Shown here piece after piece: positions 5,938 through 14,035 of a stretch of DNA of 39,035 bases (the stretch's first letter is position 1; each line of letters opens with the position of its first letter). This DNA is from DASSWB01 sp035705495 (GTDB lineage Bacteria > Bacteroidota > Bacteroidia > Flavobacteriales > Flavobacteriaceae). The notes below the pieces were generated by a model that saw only the letters and a list, made by a program, of their open reading frames with translations, did no database searches and was not told the origin of the DNA. Both the position numbers and the translations under genes were made by a program. The DNA is taken from the NCBI GenBank assembly GCA_035705495.1, contig DASSWB010000003.1, positions 1 through 39,035 of the forward strand, in the 5' to 3' direction.

Positions 5938-7107
5938 TTATTTTGCCGCTGGTTTGTACTCCTTCTTATCTATAATCATTTTGGCTATTATCTCCCGAAG
6001 GATTTCTGATGTACCTCCACCAATAGGTCCTAATCTACTGTCCCTTGAAAGTCTCGCTAAAGGATAATCTTCCATGTAGCCATAACCGCCCAACATTTGT
6101 AGTGATTTATAAATAACTTCATCGGCGATTTTTGTTGAGAGCAATTTTGACATACTTGCTTCCTTCACAACATAATGGCCCATATCCAATCTTTTTGCGA
6201 TTGAATAATTGAATTCCCTGCACATTTCGACTTCACTCGCCATATCTGCAACCGTATGTCTCAACGCTTGAAATTTGTCAATTGTTTTTCCAAAAGCGGT
6301 GCGTTCGCTCATATAATTTATTGCGTATTCCACAGCAAATTCCGCTCTTGCGTGCGCGTTTATACCCATGATCAATCGCTCTAGGGCAAAATGTTGCATG
6401 ATATACGAAAAACCTTTGCCCTCCTCACCCATTAATCGGTTTGCGGGGATTTCCACATTATCGAAAGCAATTTCTGCAGTATCTGAAGCCCTCCATCCCA
6501 ATTTATCTAATTTTGTGGATGAAATTCCTGGAGTATCGCGATCTATCAAAAGAATGCTGATTCCCTTGTTCCCCATTTCGGGATTCGTTTTTGCCGCCAC
6601 AACTAAATAATCGGAATAAATTCCATTTGTGATAAATGTTTTTGAACCATTGATTATATATTTATCTCCATTCTTTATCGCCGTGGTACGCATTCCGGCA
6701 ACGTCGCTTCCTCCAAAGGGTTCAGTGATACATAGGCAACCTATTTTGTCCCCAGCAATACTCGCTGTAAGGTATTCATCTTTAATGGCGTCGTCTCCTT
6801 CTTTCAACAAATGGGTCATCGCTAAATAATTATGGGCCCACATTGCCGCAGCAAATCCGCCGGAATTAATTTTTTGCATTTCTTCTAGGTAGATAACCAA
6901 ATAGAAAATATCCAATCCCAAGCCTCCATATTTCTCCGGATAGGTTAATCCGAAGTAACCCATATCACCAAACTTTTTCCAGATAAATCGCTCTATAGTT
7001 CCTGTTTTCTCCCACTTTTCAATATGAGGCACAACTTCCTTGTGAAGAAATTCTCTAAAACTTTTTCTAAAAAGGTCGTGTTCTTCTGTAAAATACATGT
7101 TATTCAT
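5938..7107 (-). CDS. Acyl-CoA dehydrogenase family protein
   Basis: A 389-residue flavoenzyme of the acyl-CoA dehydrogenase family, which introduces an alpha-beta double bond into acyl-CoA with FAD and passes electrons to ETF. All parts are present: N-terminal helical domain (HDLFRKSFREFL), middle beta domain with CITEPFGGSDVAGM and FITNG motifs (about 125-165), and C-terminal domain with RTAFGKTIDKFQALRH and LQMLGGYGYMEDYPLARL. The position of the usual catalytic Glu (YEGT) reads GGGT, as in isovaleryl-CoA and long-chain enzymes, which use a Glu on another helix. Substrate cannot be assigned. ATG at 7107 is used; a second Met three residues on is possible. Confidence 0.9.
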   Translation of the reverse strand: MNNMYFTEEHDLFRKSFREFLHKEVVPHIEKWEKTGTIERFIWKKFGDMGYFGLTYPEKYGGLGLDIFYLVIYLEEMQKINSGGFAAAMWAHNYLAMTHLLKEGDDAIKDEYLTASIAGDKIGCLCITEPFGGSDVAGMRTTAIKNGDKYIINGSKTFITNGIYSDYLVVAAKTNPEMGNKGISILLIDRDTPGISSTKLDKLGWRASDTAEIAFDNVEIPANRLMGEEGKGFSYIMQHFALERLIMGINAHARAEFAVEYAINYMSERTAFGKTIDKFQALRHTVADMASEVEMCREFNYSIAKRLDMGHYVVKEASMSKLLSTKIADEVIYKSLQMLGGYGYMEDYPLARLSRDSRLGPIGGGTSEILREIIAKMIIDKKEYKPAAK

Positions 7108-7189
7108 AAATCTTATACTTGTTTATACGGTTGAAACAGCAAAACTGTTCAAATTTTCGATATTAAAAATGAATACAAATGATCCTTTT

Positions 7190-8065
7190 TTAATCGATCG
7201 TCAAATATAATTTAATTCTATCTATTTTATCGGCGGGGAAGTTTTTAATCTTTGCCAATTCCTCAAAAGAACCGATTTTTTCATTTAGAAGGCGGTAGTC
7301 GATGATTTCCCGAGCGAGTTCATAATCAAAATATACCACTTCGGAGAGTTGAAGGAGTGTTGCTTTGTTGATATCGATTTTCTGATAACTATTTGAAGTT
7401 TTTACTGTGTAATCCGCTGTGATTTTGTTCCGATTCTCGTAATTTAAACCGTAAATATCCTTCAATTGCAAATCGTTTACGAAACCCCCAATTTTAGTTC
7501 TATAACTAACTATCCTTCTCGCAAGAACTTCCCCAATGCCATTAATCTGTTTCAAATCTTCCGTAGAGACTGTGTTCAGATCATTTTTTTGTTCAAAAGA
7601 TTTTGCGGGTTTTTTGGCTTTGGAAAAAGCATATTTTTTAGATTTTTTAAAATCAGGAAATTCAAAATAAACTTTTATTTCCTTCAGGAGAGCATCTGAA
7701 ACGCCAGTGACTTTTTGGAATTCTTCCGCAGAATTTACCCATTTATCCTGTTTTCTGTGGTTCAGAAGTTTGTCAATTTCCGTTGGTGTCATTCCCAGGG
7801 AATAACCTTTGTAGTCTGTCAGAAAATTTGGATTGAAGGGATAGATTCGAACCGTGTTTTTACCAAGAGCGACTTCTTTTAAAGAATCTATTTGCTGTTG
7901 AATTGCGGAAGCGGTTCTTTCGTTTTCAATGGATTGCTTGTAGGGAACCGAAATAAAATCCGAGGAGAAATAAATTATCTGAAGAGCGATGATAATTAAA
8001 ATTAAAAGAAAAATCCCATTTCGTTCCGCTGAATTGTAAACGAAATGGGACATCCATTTTTTCAT
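7190..8065 (-). CDS. Membrane-anchored helix-hairpin-helix protein (ComEA-like)
   Basis: A 291-residue protein with one N-terminal membrane helix (residues 16-35) and helix-hairpin-helix repeats: a degenerate one at about 80-140, a clear one at 165-197 (LNTVSTEDLKQINGIGEVLARRI) and another at 232-290 (INKATLLQLSEVVYFDYELAREII). Such repeats bind DNA without sequence preference; in ComEA they take up DNA in the periplasm. Whether this protein does so is unknown. It starts 10 bases after the symporter gene, suggesting cotranscription. A short bulged hairpin without a U run (7131-7152) follows it. Confidence 0.8.
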   Translation of the reverse strand: MKKWMSHFVYNSAERNGIFLLILIIIALQIIYFSSDFISVPYKQSIENERTASAIQQQIDSLKEVALGKNTVRIYPFNPNFLTDYKGYSLGMTPTEIDKLLNHRKQDKWVNSAEEFQKVTGVSDALLKEIKVYFEFPDFKKSKKYAFSKAKKPAKSFEQKNDLNTVSTEDLKQINGIGEVLARRIVSYRTKIGGFVNDLQLKDIYGLNYENRNKITADYTVKTSNSYQKIDINKATLLQLSEVVYFDYELAREIIDYRLLNEKIGSFEELAKIKNFPADKIDRIKLYLTID

Positions 8066-8075
8066 TTTTAAAAAA

Positions 8076-10403
8076 TTAAGCAGCTTTTTTCTTATCGGGA
8101 TTCGGTTTATGAAACAGCTCCCCTGCTTTTAATTTGCGCATGTATTCTTTTACATCCCCTTTCACTTCACCCGACAAGATGTAGAGACCGATTATATTTG
8201 GGAATGACATTGCCAATATCATCATATCCGAAAAATCCAGAACAGCACCTAAACTTACTGAAGCACCTACTACAACAAAAATCAAAAAGAACATTTTGTA
8301 CACCATTTCTGTTTTCTTGCTTTTTCCAAAAATGTAGGTCCATGCACGCATTCCGTAATACGACCAAGAAATCATGGTTGAAAAGGCAAAAAGAAAAACT
8401 GCGGCTGCCAATACGTAGGGAAACCATGACACCACACTTTCAAAAGCCCGTGACGTAAGTTCTACCCCACCGACACCTGCAACCTCGTGCATACCTGTAA
8501 AAATAAGCACCAATGCGGTTAATGTACAAACCACCACAGTGTCAATAAAAGGTTCGAGAAGCGAAACGAAACCTTCTGAAGGTGGATTGTTTGTTTTTGC
8601 CGCACTATGTGCAATTGCTGCCGATCCTACACCAGCTTCATTTGAGAAGGCAGCTCTTTGGAAACCAACAATAAGAACACCAATAATTCCACCCTTTAAA
8701 GCGCCTGGGCTAAATGCACCGTCCCATATAGCACCAAATGCGGGTCCAATATTTTCAAAATTAACCCCTATTACAATAAAAGCACCTAAAATATAAAGCG
8801 CTGCCATAAGAGGTACAATTTTTTCTGTAACCTTTGCAATACTACTGATACCACCAATGATGACAATACCAACTATGATAGCCAAAATTACCCCGAACCA
8901 AAAGCCATTTCCAACAAGCGAAGGGAATTCCCCGGCCATTACTACAAAAGCTTGATTTGCCTGAAACATATTTCCACCACCAAATGAGGCCCCTATAGCC
9001 AAGATTGCGAAAAATGCTGCAAGAAATTTTCCGAAGCCTTTCATATTTCTCTTCTCCAGTCCGTAACGCAAATAATGCATAGGACCTCCAAACACCCTTC
9101 CATCTGCAGTTATGTGACGATATTTTACACCAAGTGTACATTCAACAAATTTTGAGGACATTCCCAATATACCGGCAATGATCATCCAAAAAGTTGCACC
9201 TGCACCACCTAAAGAAACTGCAACGGCAACCCCCGCAATATTCCCTAAACCTACAGTACCGGAAACCGCCGTTGCCAAGGCTTGAAAATGGGTTACTTGC
9301 CCAGGAGCATTGGGATCGTCATATTTCCCTTTAGCCAAATCCAACGCATGGCGGAAACCTCTGAAATTGATAAATCCCATTCTTAAAGTAAAAAAGAGAG
9401 CTCCTAAAACCAACCAGATCACAATAAAAGGAATTGTAGAAGTTTTCAAATCACCATTCGGAAATTTTAAAGCTACTGGTGTATCATACTTAATAACAGC
9501 CATTTGCTGGGCTCCTAATTCAATTACATGTTTTGCATTTTCCGAATTATAAATCACATTTCCTTCTTCTACCAAGTGTTCCAAAGTACCAGTAGCGGTT
9601 GCTTCAATACTACGTTCATCGCCATCTTTTGAAATAACCGCAATAACATCTCCTTCTTCTACTCGCTCCCCGTTGGCTATCTTCCATTCTTTTAAAACAT
9701 ATTTGGCGTCTATTCCCGCTTTCCAACTGGGTGGAGACACCATCGTTTGGTCTGCATAAATTATAGGATCATATAGACCTATTGCTGCGAACGGATCCCA
9801 AAAAAGAATCCCTGTCATATCTTGAACCACTGGCGCAAACAAACCATTGAATTGCTCCGTAATTGCCTCAGCGGGCACCTTAAATTCATTCGTCACGGTA
9901 TTTCCTGCAGCGTCTGAAACCACCACCGTATAAGACACGCCTTCTATAAGACCTAATGCAGTATTTTCATTTAAACCCGTGGATTGATTGGACCATTTGT
10001 ACTGGTATGGAGGTACGCCTCCCAGAGGTGTAACAGTAATTTTACCGTTATTTATTACGTGAACCGGATTAATATGATGAACCTCACCATCTGCAATAAG
10101 TTTGGCAACTTCCTTTTGGTTCAATTCCAGAATTTTGCCATTAGAAGCCTCAAAAGTAAAAATGTTGTTGCTTTTTTCTTGAAGTAAAAAATGCGGTACT
10201 TTATCGTCTTGGACTGTAATTGTTACATATTGACCAGCAGTGAGTTCGTTGATGTCCTTAATTTCTTTTCCTTTGGATCCTTCCAAAGGATTATCTATTT
10301 CGGCCCTTATACTAAGTTCTTTACCTGTACCTTGATCTTGTGAATAAGCCGCATTTATTAATGTGAAAATAATGCAACATGTAGAGAGTAAATACTTTCT
10401 CAT
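8076..10403 (-). CDS. Alanine/glycine:cation symporter (AGCS) with secreted N-terminal extension
   Basis: A 775-residue protein. Residues 322-770 form a complete AGCS transporter with about ten membrane segments and the family motif SGTVGLGNIAGVAVAVSLGG (381-400) followed by FWM; the family imports alanine or glycine with Na+ or H+. Ahead of it lie a signal peptide (1-21), a region of unknown fold, a PKD/SprB-like repeat (about 119-178: GGVPPYQYKWSNQSTGL...YTVVVSDAAGN), and a barrel-sandwich domain like lipoyl/biotinyl carriers but without an attachment Lys (about 235-297: WKIANGERVEEGDVIAVI). Typical AGCS proteins are about 450-550 residues, so roughly 300 residues are extra and probably periplasmic. 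No stop or frameshift separates the parts. It leads an operon with the helix-hairpin-helix gene. Confidence 0.9.
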   Translation of the reverse strand: MRKYLLSTCCIIFTLINAAYSQDQGTGKELSIRAEIDNPLEGSKGKEIKDINELTAGQYVTITVQDDKVPHFLLQEKSNNIFTFEASNGKILELNQKEVAKLIADGEVHHINPVHVINNGKITVTPLGGVPPYQYKWSNQSTGLNENTALGLIEGVSYTVVVSDAAGNTVTNEFKVPAEAITEQFNGLFAPVVQDMTGILFWDPFAAIGLYDPIIYADQTMVSPPSWKAGIDAKYVLKEWKIANGERVEEGDVIAVISKDGDERSIEATATGTLEHLVEEGNVIYNSENAKHVIELGAQQMAVIKYDTPVALKFPNGDLKTSTIPFIVIWLVLGALFFTLRMGFINFRGFRHALDLAKGKYDDPNAPGQVTHFQALATAVSGTVGLGNIAGVAVAVSLGGAGATFWMIIAGILGMSSKFVECTLGVKYRHITADGRVFGGPMHYLRYGLEKRNMKGFGKFLAAFFAILAIGASFGGGNMFQANQAFVVMAGEFPSLVGNGFWFGVILAIIVGIVIIGGISSIAKVTEKIVPLMAALYILGAFIVIGVNFENIGPAFGAIWDGAFSPGALKGGIIGVLIVGFQRAAFSNEAGVGSAAIAHSAAKTNNPPSEGFVSLLEPFIDTVVVCTLTALVLIFTGMHEVAGVGGVELTSRAFESVVSWFPYVLAAAVFLFAFSTMISWSYYGMRAWTYIFGKSKKTEMVYKMFFLIFVVVGASVSLGAVLDFSDMMILAMSFPNIIGLYILSGEVKGDVKEYMRKLKAGELFHKPNPDKKKAA

Positions 10404-10537
10404 AGAATTTAATTAGAAATTAATTTTTTAGATTTAAAAGGAGGGCAAGTTGGTAAAAAAAAAAATCTTTTCAAATTTTTAAGTACTTAAATGTAAAGGA
10501 ATTGTTAACTAATCTGTTTTCCTATAAGAAAATCGAG

Positions 10538-10765
10538 CTATAAATCAAAGACAGAACTTCGTTTTACATAGACCAAATCTTTGAGTCTCAACCAAAAAGC
10601 AAGTGTAAGGTATACGCCAAAACCTACACCTAAGGTCGCGAAAGAGAGATACATAAAAAACAACCTGATATTTTTTGCACGCATCCCTAGTCTATCGGCC
10701 AAACGAGAAGAAACGTAAAAACCGTGGCGTTCGAAAAAATACCTTAAGTTATATATCCATTTCAT
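10538..10765 (-). CDS. PspC-domain small membrane protein
   Basis: A 75-residue protein: a basic N-terminal part (MKWIYNLRYFFERHG, SSRLADRLGMRAKNIRLFF) then one membrane segment (about 36-60) and a basic tail ending KRSSVFDL. This pattern matches the short PspC-like proteins of Flavobacteriaceae. PspC proteins take part in membrane-stress responses in other phyla; the role here is unknown. It starts 17 bases after the DUF2851 gene, but also has a TACCTTTG box whose predicted start falls on the ATG itself. Confidence 0.7.
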   Translation of the reverse strand: MKWIYNLRYFFERHGFYVSSRLADRLGMRAKNIRLFFMYLSFATLGVGFGVYLTLAFWLRLKDLVYVKRSSVFDL

Positions 10766-10769
10766 TTTT

Positions 10770-10777
10770 CAAAGGTA
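10770..10777 (-). promoter_or_regulatory. -7 box TACCTTTG directly before the PspC-like gene
   Basis: TACCTTTG on the minus strand fits TAnnTTTG exactly. Its last base is 5 bases before the ATG, so the start would coincide with the start codon (leaderless mRNA). No good -33 TTG stands at 17-20 bases. It may be chance or a secondary promoter. Confidence 0.35.
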
Positions 10778-10782
10778 AAAAA

Positions 10783-12057
10783 TTAATGCAACAATGAATG
10801 GCCGAGTTGACATCTTAAACACAAATTGGCATCACAATACTTCTTCTTCATTTGAAGTAAAGCTTGCGATTGTAATGCGTTTTCGGCTGTTGTTTTTCTC
10901 AGTTCGTTGAATTTATTAATGACTGAGTTTTTCTCCGCTTTTATTGCGGAAATCAAATTTATTATTTCATCTTCTACATTTTTTCCATGATGCTTTGCAA
11001 AACAAAATTTGATAGGAATAACGGTGTTTATGATAATTAAGTCAATTAAATTATTACTGATTATTTTTGGTTTTATTGGACTCTCAGTTTTGAAACTATA
11101 ATGGTTATTCCAGAATTCGGAAACTTCGACGTTAAAAATTTCACGGATTTCAAAAACTCTTTTTGCAACTATTATTTTTGAAAACAGTTTTTCCTTAGAC
11201 GCGTATAATGCCGCCAATTGCGCCAATCGGATACTGGGAAAATTATCGGGTCGTAACCTGAAATACTTCATGGGTGTTATTGCGGAATTGTCTAATTTGT
11301 ACTTACGCTTCTGAAATTCGTATTCATTTTTCAATTTCAAAAAATAAGTTTCCTCGATACCGATCTCCAACAATTGCGCCTGACCGAAAAACAAAGCTTC
11401 CAATTCACTCACATTTTTAGCAACCTTTCTAACAACGGAAAAAGGAATTGAATTGGCAACGCTCAAAAATGCATCACCGTTCAAATTAAGTCCGAAGTTT
11501 TTGGCCAACATCCCAAAAAGTACCGCTTCCCAATCGTTTTCCCGTTTTTCAAGATTTTGAAAAAGAAAGTTCGATTTCTCTTCGAGTCGTTCAAAATAAA
11601 GTCTTTCTAACCAATTTTGGAGTTCGAAATTTCCAAAAGAACCAAAATGATTTTCGCAGTTGATCCATTTAGAGGAATGCTTCAGAAAAAGTTCTTCATA
11701 TTGCAATAATGAACTTTCTGAAACCAAATTTTTAAGTTCAAGAACAGGAATAACCGACTTGTTTTTTCTAAAAACCTCAGCATCATGTTCCCAAACAACA
11801 TGTAAAATCACATTATCATAATTTGGATCGATGTCGTGATTATGTGAATACCAGAATGAAGATTTCAAATGGATTTCCACATTTCCCGCCCAAAGCTGAT
11901 TATTTATTTTTATTTTGGAATTAAAAAAATCAGGTCCGGAATTTTCATTATGCGTCCCAACATCGATTATAATAATTTCTTGACGTTTGGAGGTCTGAAT
12001 ATTAGTGAAATCGAATTTCTTATACTTCCATAGATAATGCAAAAAGGCTTCTTCCAT
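10783..12057 (-). CDS. DUF2851 family protein
   Basis: A 424-residue soluble protein matching the DUF2851 family of Bacteroidota: N-terminal MEEAFLHYLWKYKKFD, a conserved block near residues 35-70 (GTHNENSGPDFFNSKIKI, then GNVEIHLKSS), and a Cys-rich C-terminus (CDANLCLRCQ). The spacing of D (GPDF) and ExH-K (VEIHLK) recalls PD-(D/E)XK nucleases, but this is my inference and function is unknown. It is followed by the PspC-like gene and preceded by the Gmad2 lipoprotein gene with a hairpin between. Confidence 0.85.
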   Translation of the reverse strand: MEEAFLHYLWKYKKFDFTNIQTSKRQEIIIIDVGTHNENSGPDFFNSKIKINNQLWAGNVEIHLKSSFWYSHNHDIDPNYDNVILHVVWEHDAEVFRKNKSVIPVLELKNLVSESSLLQYEELFLKHSSKWINCENHFGSFGNFELQNWLERLYFERLEEKSNFLFQNLEKRENDWEAVLFGMLAKNFGLNLNGDAFLSVANSIPFSVVRKVAKNVSELEALFFGQAQLLEIGIEETYFLKLKNEYEFQKRKYKLDNSAITPMKYFRLRPDNFPSIRLAQLAALYASKEKLFSKIIVAKRVFEIREIFNVEVSEFWNNHYSFKTESPIKPKIISNNLIDLIIINTVIPIKFCFAKHHGKNVEDEIINLISAIKAEKNSVINKFNELRKTTAENALQSQALLQMKKKYCDANLCLRCQLGHSLLH

Positions 12058-12064
12058 TATTCTG

Positions 12065-12102
12065 AATTCCCGAAGCTTAGTTTCTTAAACTGCTGGGGAA
12101 TT
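12065..12102 (-). terminator. Hairpin between the Gmad2 lipoprotein and DUF2851 genes
   Basis: A 7-bp outer stem (AATTCCC/GGGAATT) encloses an 8-bp inner stem with a 2-base bulge and a 3-base loop (AGTTTCTTAAACT). It fills the gap between the two genes. There is no U run after it on the minus strand, so it may only attenuate or stabilise the upstream message. Confidence 0.35.
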
Positions 12103-12107
12103 TAATT

Positions 12108-12572
12108 TTAATCTTGTTTAAAAATCACTGGGATTTTATAACTGTCAGCATGTTCTTTTAAACCCGATGGATTTGCTTTGTGAAAAAGGAGAAATCCCTT
12201 GAATTCTTTTTCCGTTTCGAAAGAGATTTCTCCTTTAAACGGAACAAATTCTTCCGTCATCCATGGTTCTGTGGCTTCAATATATCCTTGTGCGATTACT
12301 TCACCTTCATCATTTATTAAGTCTATGGGTGCCGAAGCTTCAAAAAACCAATAACCTCTTGCTTTTCCGGAAATTTCTATAGGTGATGAAATACTAGTTC
12401 CTACTTCCGGCTGGTCGACATGGATTAGTTCATGGTTCTCATTGTTGTTTTTTGTGGAAACAGAATCTTTAGTGACCTCTGTTTGTATAGAAATATTTTT
12501 TTCTTTTTCCTTTTTGCATGAAATAAGGAATAAACTCAATACAATTAGACACAAATATTTATTTATTTTCAT
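12108..12572 (-). CDS. Gmad2-domain lipoprotein
   Basis: A 154-residue lipoprotein. The signal ends in the lipobox LISC (Cys about residue 19), followed by a charged linker (KKEKEK). The C-terminal 105 residues fit the Gmad2 immunoglobulin-like domain: VDQPEVGTSISSPIEISGKA, GYWFFEASAPIDL, then WMTEEFVPFKGEISF and NPSGLKEHADSYKIPVIF. The domain occurs in exported bacterial proteins, sometimes with sporulation or germination proteins; its role here is unknown. I chose ATG 12572 (MKINKYLC) because it starts the lipoprotein signal. It overlaps the upstream methyltransferase stop by 14 bases, so they are probably cotranslated. Confidence 0.8.
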   Translation of the reverse strand: MKINKYLCLIVLSLFLISCKKEKEKNISIQTEVTKDSVSTKNNNENHELIHVDQPEVGTSISSPIEISGKARGYWFFEASAPIDLINDEGEVIAQGYIEATEPWMTEEFVPFKGEISFETEKEFKGFLLFHKANPSGLKEHADSYKIPVIFKQD

Positions 12573-13206
12573 CGTGAAATTTTTTTGACGCAATTATTAT
12601 TAAATCTACGGTTTTTGAATCGGGAGAATCATATTCTATACGTTCCCATTTTTTCAATTTAAAATTATTTTTTTTGAGTTCCTGAACAAGATAATCTTTT
12701 TCATGAAAGTACATGTACATTTCATCACCCGAACTGCCTTTCTTATATCCTGAAGCTTTATAATCATCTTCCATGGTACTGAAATAAAAAATCCCGTTCG
12801 GATTTAATATCTGAGAAACATTTTTTATCAATTTGAAAACATCTTCTTTTGAAAGATAAGGCAAACAGAATCCGCCAATGACGGCATCAAATTTTTTGTT
12901 GAGGCTTAAAATATTCCTGCAATCCAAAATTTGAACTTCTGCAGACGGATTGTTTTTCTCACAAAGTCTCAACATTCTTGGAGCTAAATCTGTAGCAAGG
13001 ATTTTAAAGTCAGTGCGTTTTTCCAATAGGAATTTCGTGATGTTCCCCGGACCGCATCCAATTTCCAAGATTTCCGCATTTTTCTTTGGAATAGATTCAC
13101 AGAAGAAATTAAGTGAATGCGCATACATATCGACATTCATGAATTTCTCCTGATATTCATAAGCGAATTTATCAAAAATCTCTATGGCATTTTCTGAAGT
13201 ATTCAT
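12559..13206 (-). CDS. Class I SAM-dependent methyltransferase
   Basis: A 215-residue methyltransferase with a complete Rossmann core: motif I ILEIGCGPGNITKFLL (about 46-61), acidic motif II ILATDLAPRML, motif III VQILDCRNI, motif IV FDAVIGGFCLPYL, and the post-core helix LIKNVSQILNPNGIFYFST. The substrate cannot be inferred. It heads an overlapping pair with the Gmad2 lipoprotein. Confidence 0.88.
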   Translation of the reverse strand: MNTSENAIEIFDKFAYEYQEKFMNVDMYAHSLNFFCESIPKKNAEILEIGCGPGNITKFLLEKRTDFKILATDLAPRMLRLCEKNNPSAEVQILDCRNILSLNKKFDAVIGGFCLPYLSKEDVFKLIKNVSQILNPNGIFYFSTMEDDYKASGYKKGSSGDEMYMYFHEKDYLVQELKKNNFKLKKWERIEYDSPDSKTVDLIIIASKKFHDENK

Positions 13207-13274
13207 TTGATTTGTTTTGCTTACATGAACAATTGTAATCTTATCCTTAAAATTTACACCTTATTTTACTATTC

Positions 13275-13481
13275 TTATTCCCAATCTTTCTTTTCCAATT
13301 CAAAAATTTCATCCACTGATGTTTTAAAAATATGAGCAATTTTGAGAGCCAAAGCAGTTGAAAGATTATATTTCCCCAGTTCTATGGCGTTAATCGTTTG
13401 CCGACTCACCTGAACCATTTCTGCTAGTTGTGCTTGAGTGATATCTTTTTTTGCACGTTCCACCTTTATACTATTCTTCAT
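13275..13481 (-). CDS. HTH transcriptional regulator, XRE/Cro-CI family (small)
   Basis: A 68-residue protein made of one helix-turn-helix domain: VERAKKDITQAQLAEMVQVSRQTINAIELGKYNLS, with the recognition helix SRQTINAIE, then LALKIAHIFKTSVDEIFEL. This is the YozG/Cro-like small-regulator type. It overlaps the upstream membrane-protein gene by 11 bases, so they form one unit, preceded by a 22-bp palindrome that is probably its own operator. Confidence 0.92.
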   Translation of the reverse strand: MKNSIKVERAKKDITQAQLAEMVQVSRQTINAIELGKYNLSTALALKIAHIFKTSVDEIFELEKKDWE

Positions 13482-13947
13482 CGGAAGAAGTTTGATTTGC
13501 TTTTGCCAAAGCCCAATTAAATCTAATGATGAAAAAAATTAGAATGGTGAACATGTTAAACACCATCACATAAAAAAAGCTCATGTCATATACCAATAAA
13601 ATTGCAAGAGCAAGTATCCCATAATTAATATAAGTTGCCCACATCAAAGATTCAAGTCTTAATTTTGAAATAAATTCATCTTCATTTTTTCGTTTTGAAA
13701 AGGATATAAATAAAGCTCCAAGAATAATTAACAGTCCTGCAATTTCGTCTGTAAATTCATTTTCAACAAAGCATAAATAACATTGTTCAGAGAAAAAGAA
13801 ATTACTTGCGATTGCAAAAACTTTCAAATTTAACCAATCAGGTTCAAATCCGGTAAACATAGTCGCAATTCCTAAAATAACACCTGGAATAAACAATATC
13901 CAACCCACTTTGTTGAATGAAGTTGATAATAAGTAACTTGTTTTCAT
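13471..13947 (-). CDS. Membrane protein cotranscribed with HTH regulator
   Basis: A 158-residue protein with four predicted membrane segments (about 14-32, 72-88, 103-123, 127-147) and a charged loop RKNEDEFISKLRLESLMWATY before the third. I do not recognise a named family, but such proteins commonly precede a small HTH gene in Flavobacteriaceae. It overlaps the HTH gene by 11 bases. It could be the regulator's target or sensor. The promoter has a TACATTTG box and an operator-like palindrome. Confidence 0.75.
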   Translation of the reverse strand: MKTSYLLSTSFNKVGWILFIPGVILGIATMFTGFEPDWLNLKVFAIASNFFFSEQCYLCFVENEFTDEIAGLLIILGALFISFSKRKNEDEFISKLRLESLMWATYINYGILALAILLVYDMSFFYVMVFNMFTILIFFIIRFNWALAKANQTSSDEE

Positions 13948-13970
13948 TGTTTTGGAATTTTTAATTTTTT

Positions 13971-13978
13971 CAAATGTA
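13971..13978 (-). promoter_or_regulatory. -7 box TACATTTG of the membrane protein/HTH operon
   Basis: TACATTTG on the minus strand fits TAnnTTTG exactly and lies 23 bases before the ATG at 13947. The -33 region falls at the inner edge of the palindrome at 13994-14015, which fits repression by a bound regulator. Confidence 0.6.
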
Positions 13979-13993
13979 AACTAAAAATTCCAT

Positions 13994-14015
13994 AATGTAA
14001 TGTTTACATTACATT
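13994..14015 (-). promoter_or_regulatory. Operator-like palindrome upstream of the HTH operon
   Basis: Two perfect 10-base arms, AATGTAATGT and ACATTACATT, with a 2-base spacer. A further ATGTAAAC at 13974-13981, overlapping the -7 box, is inverted relative to GTTTACAT at 14002-14009, so there may be two overlapping sites. The best candidate ligand is the small HTH protein of the same operon (inference). Confidence 0.6.
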
Positions 14016-14035
14016 TTTATATGGATGAAAATAGA

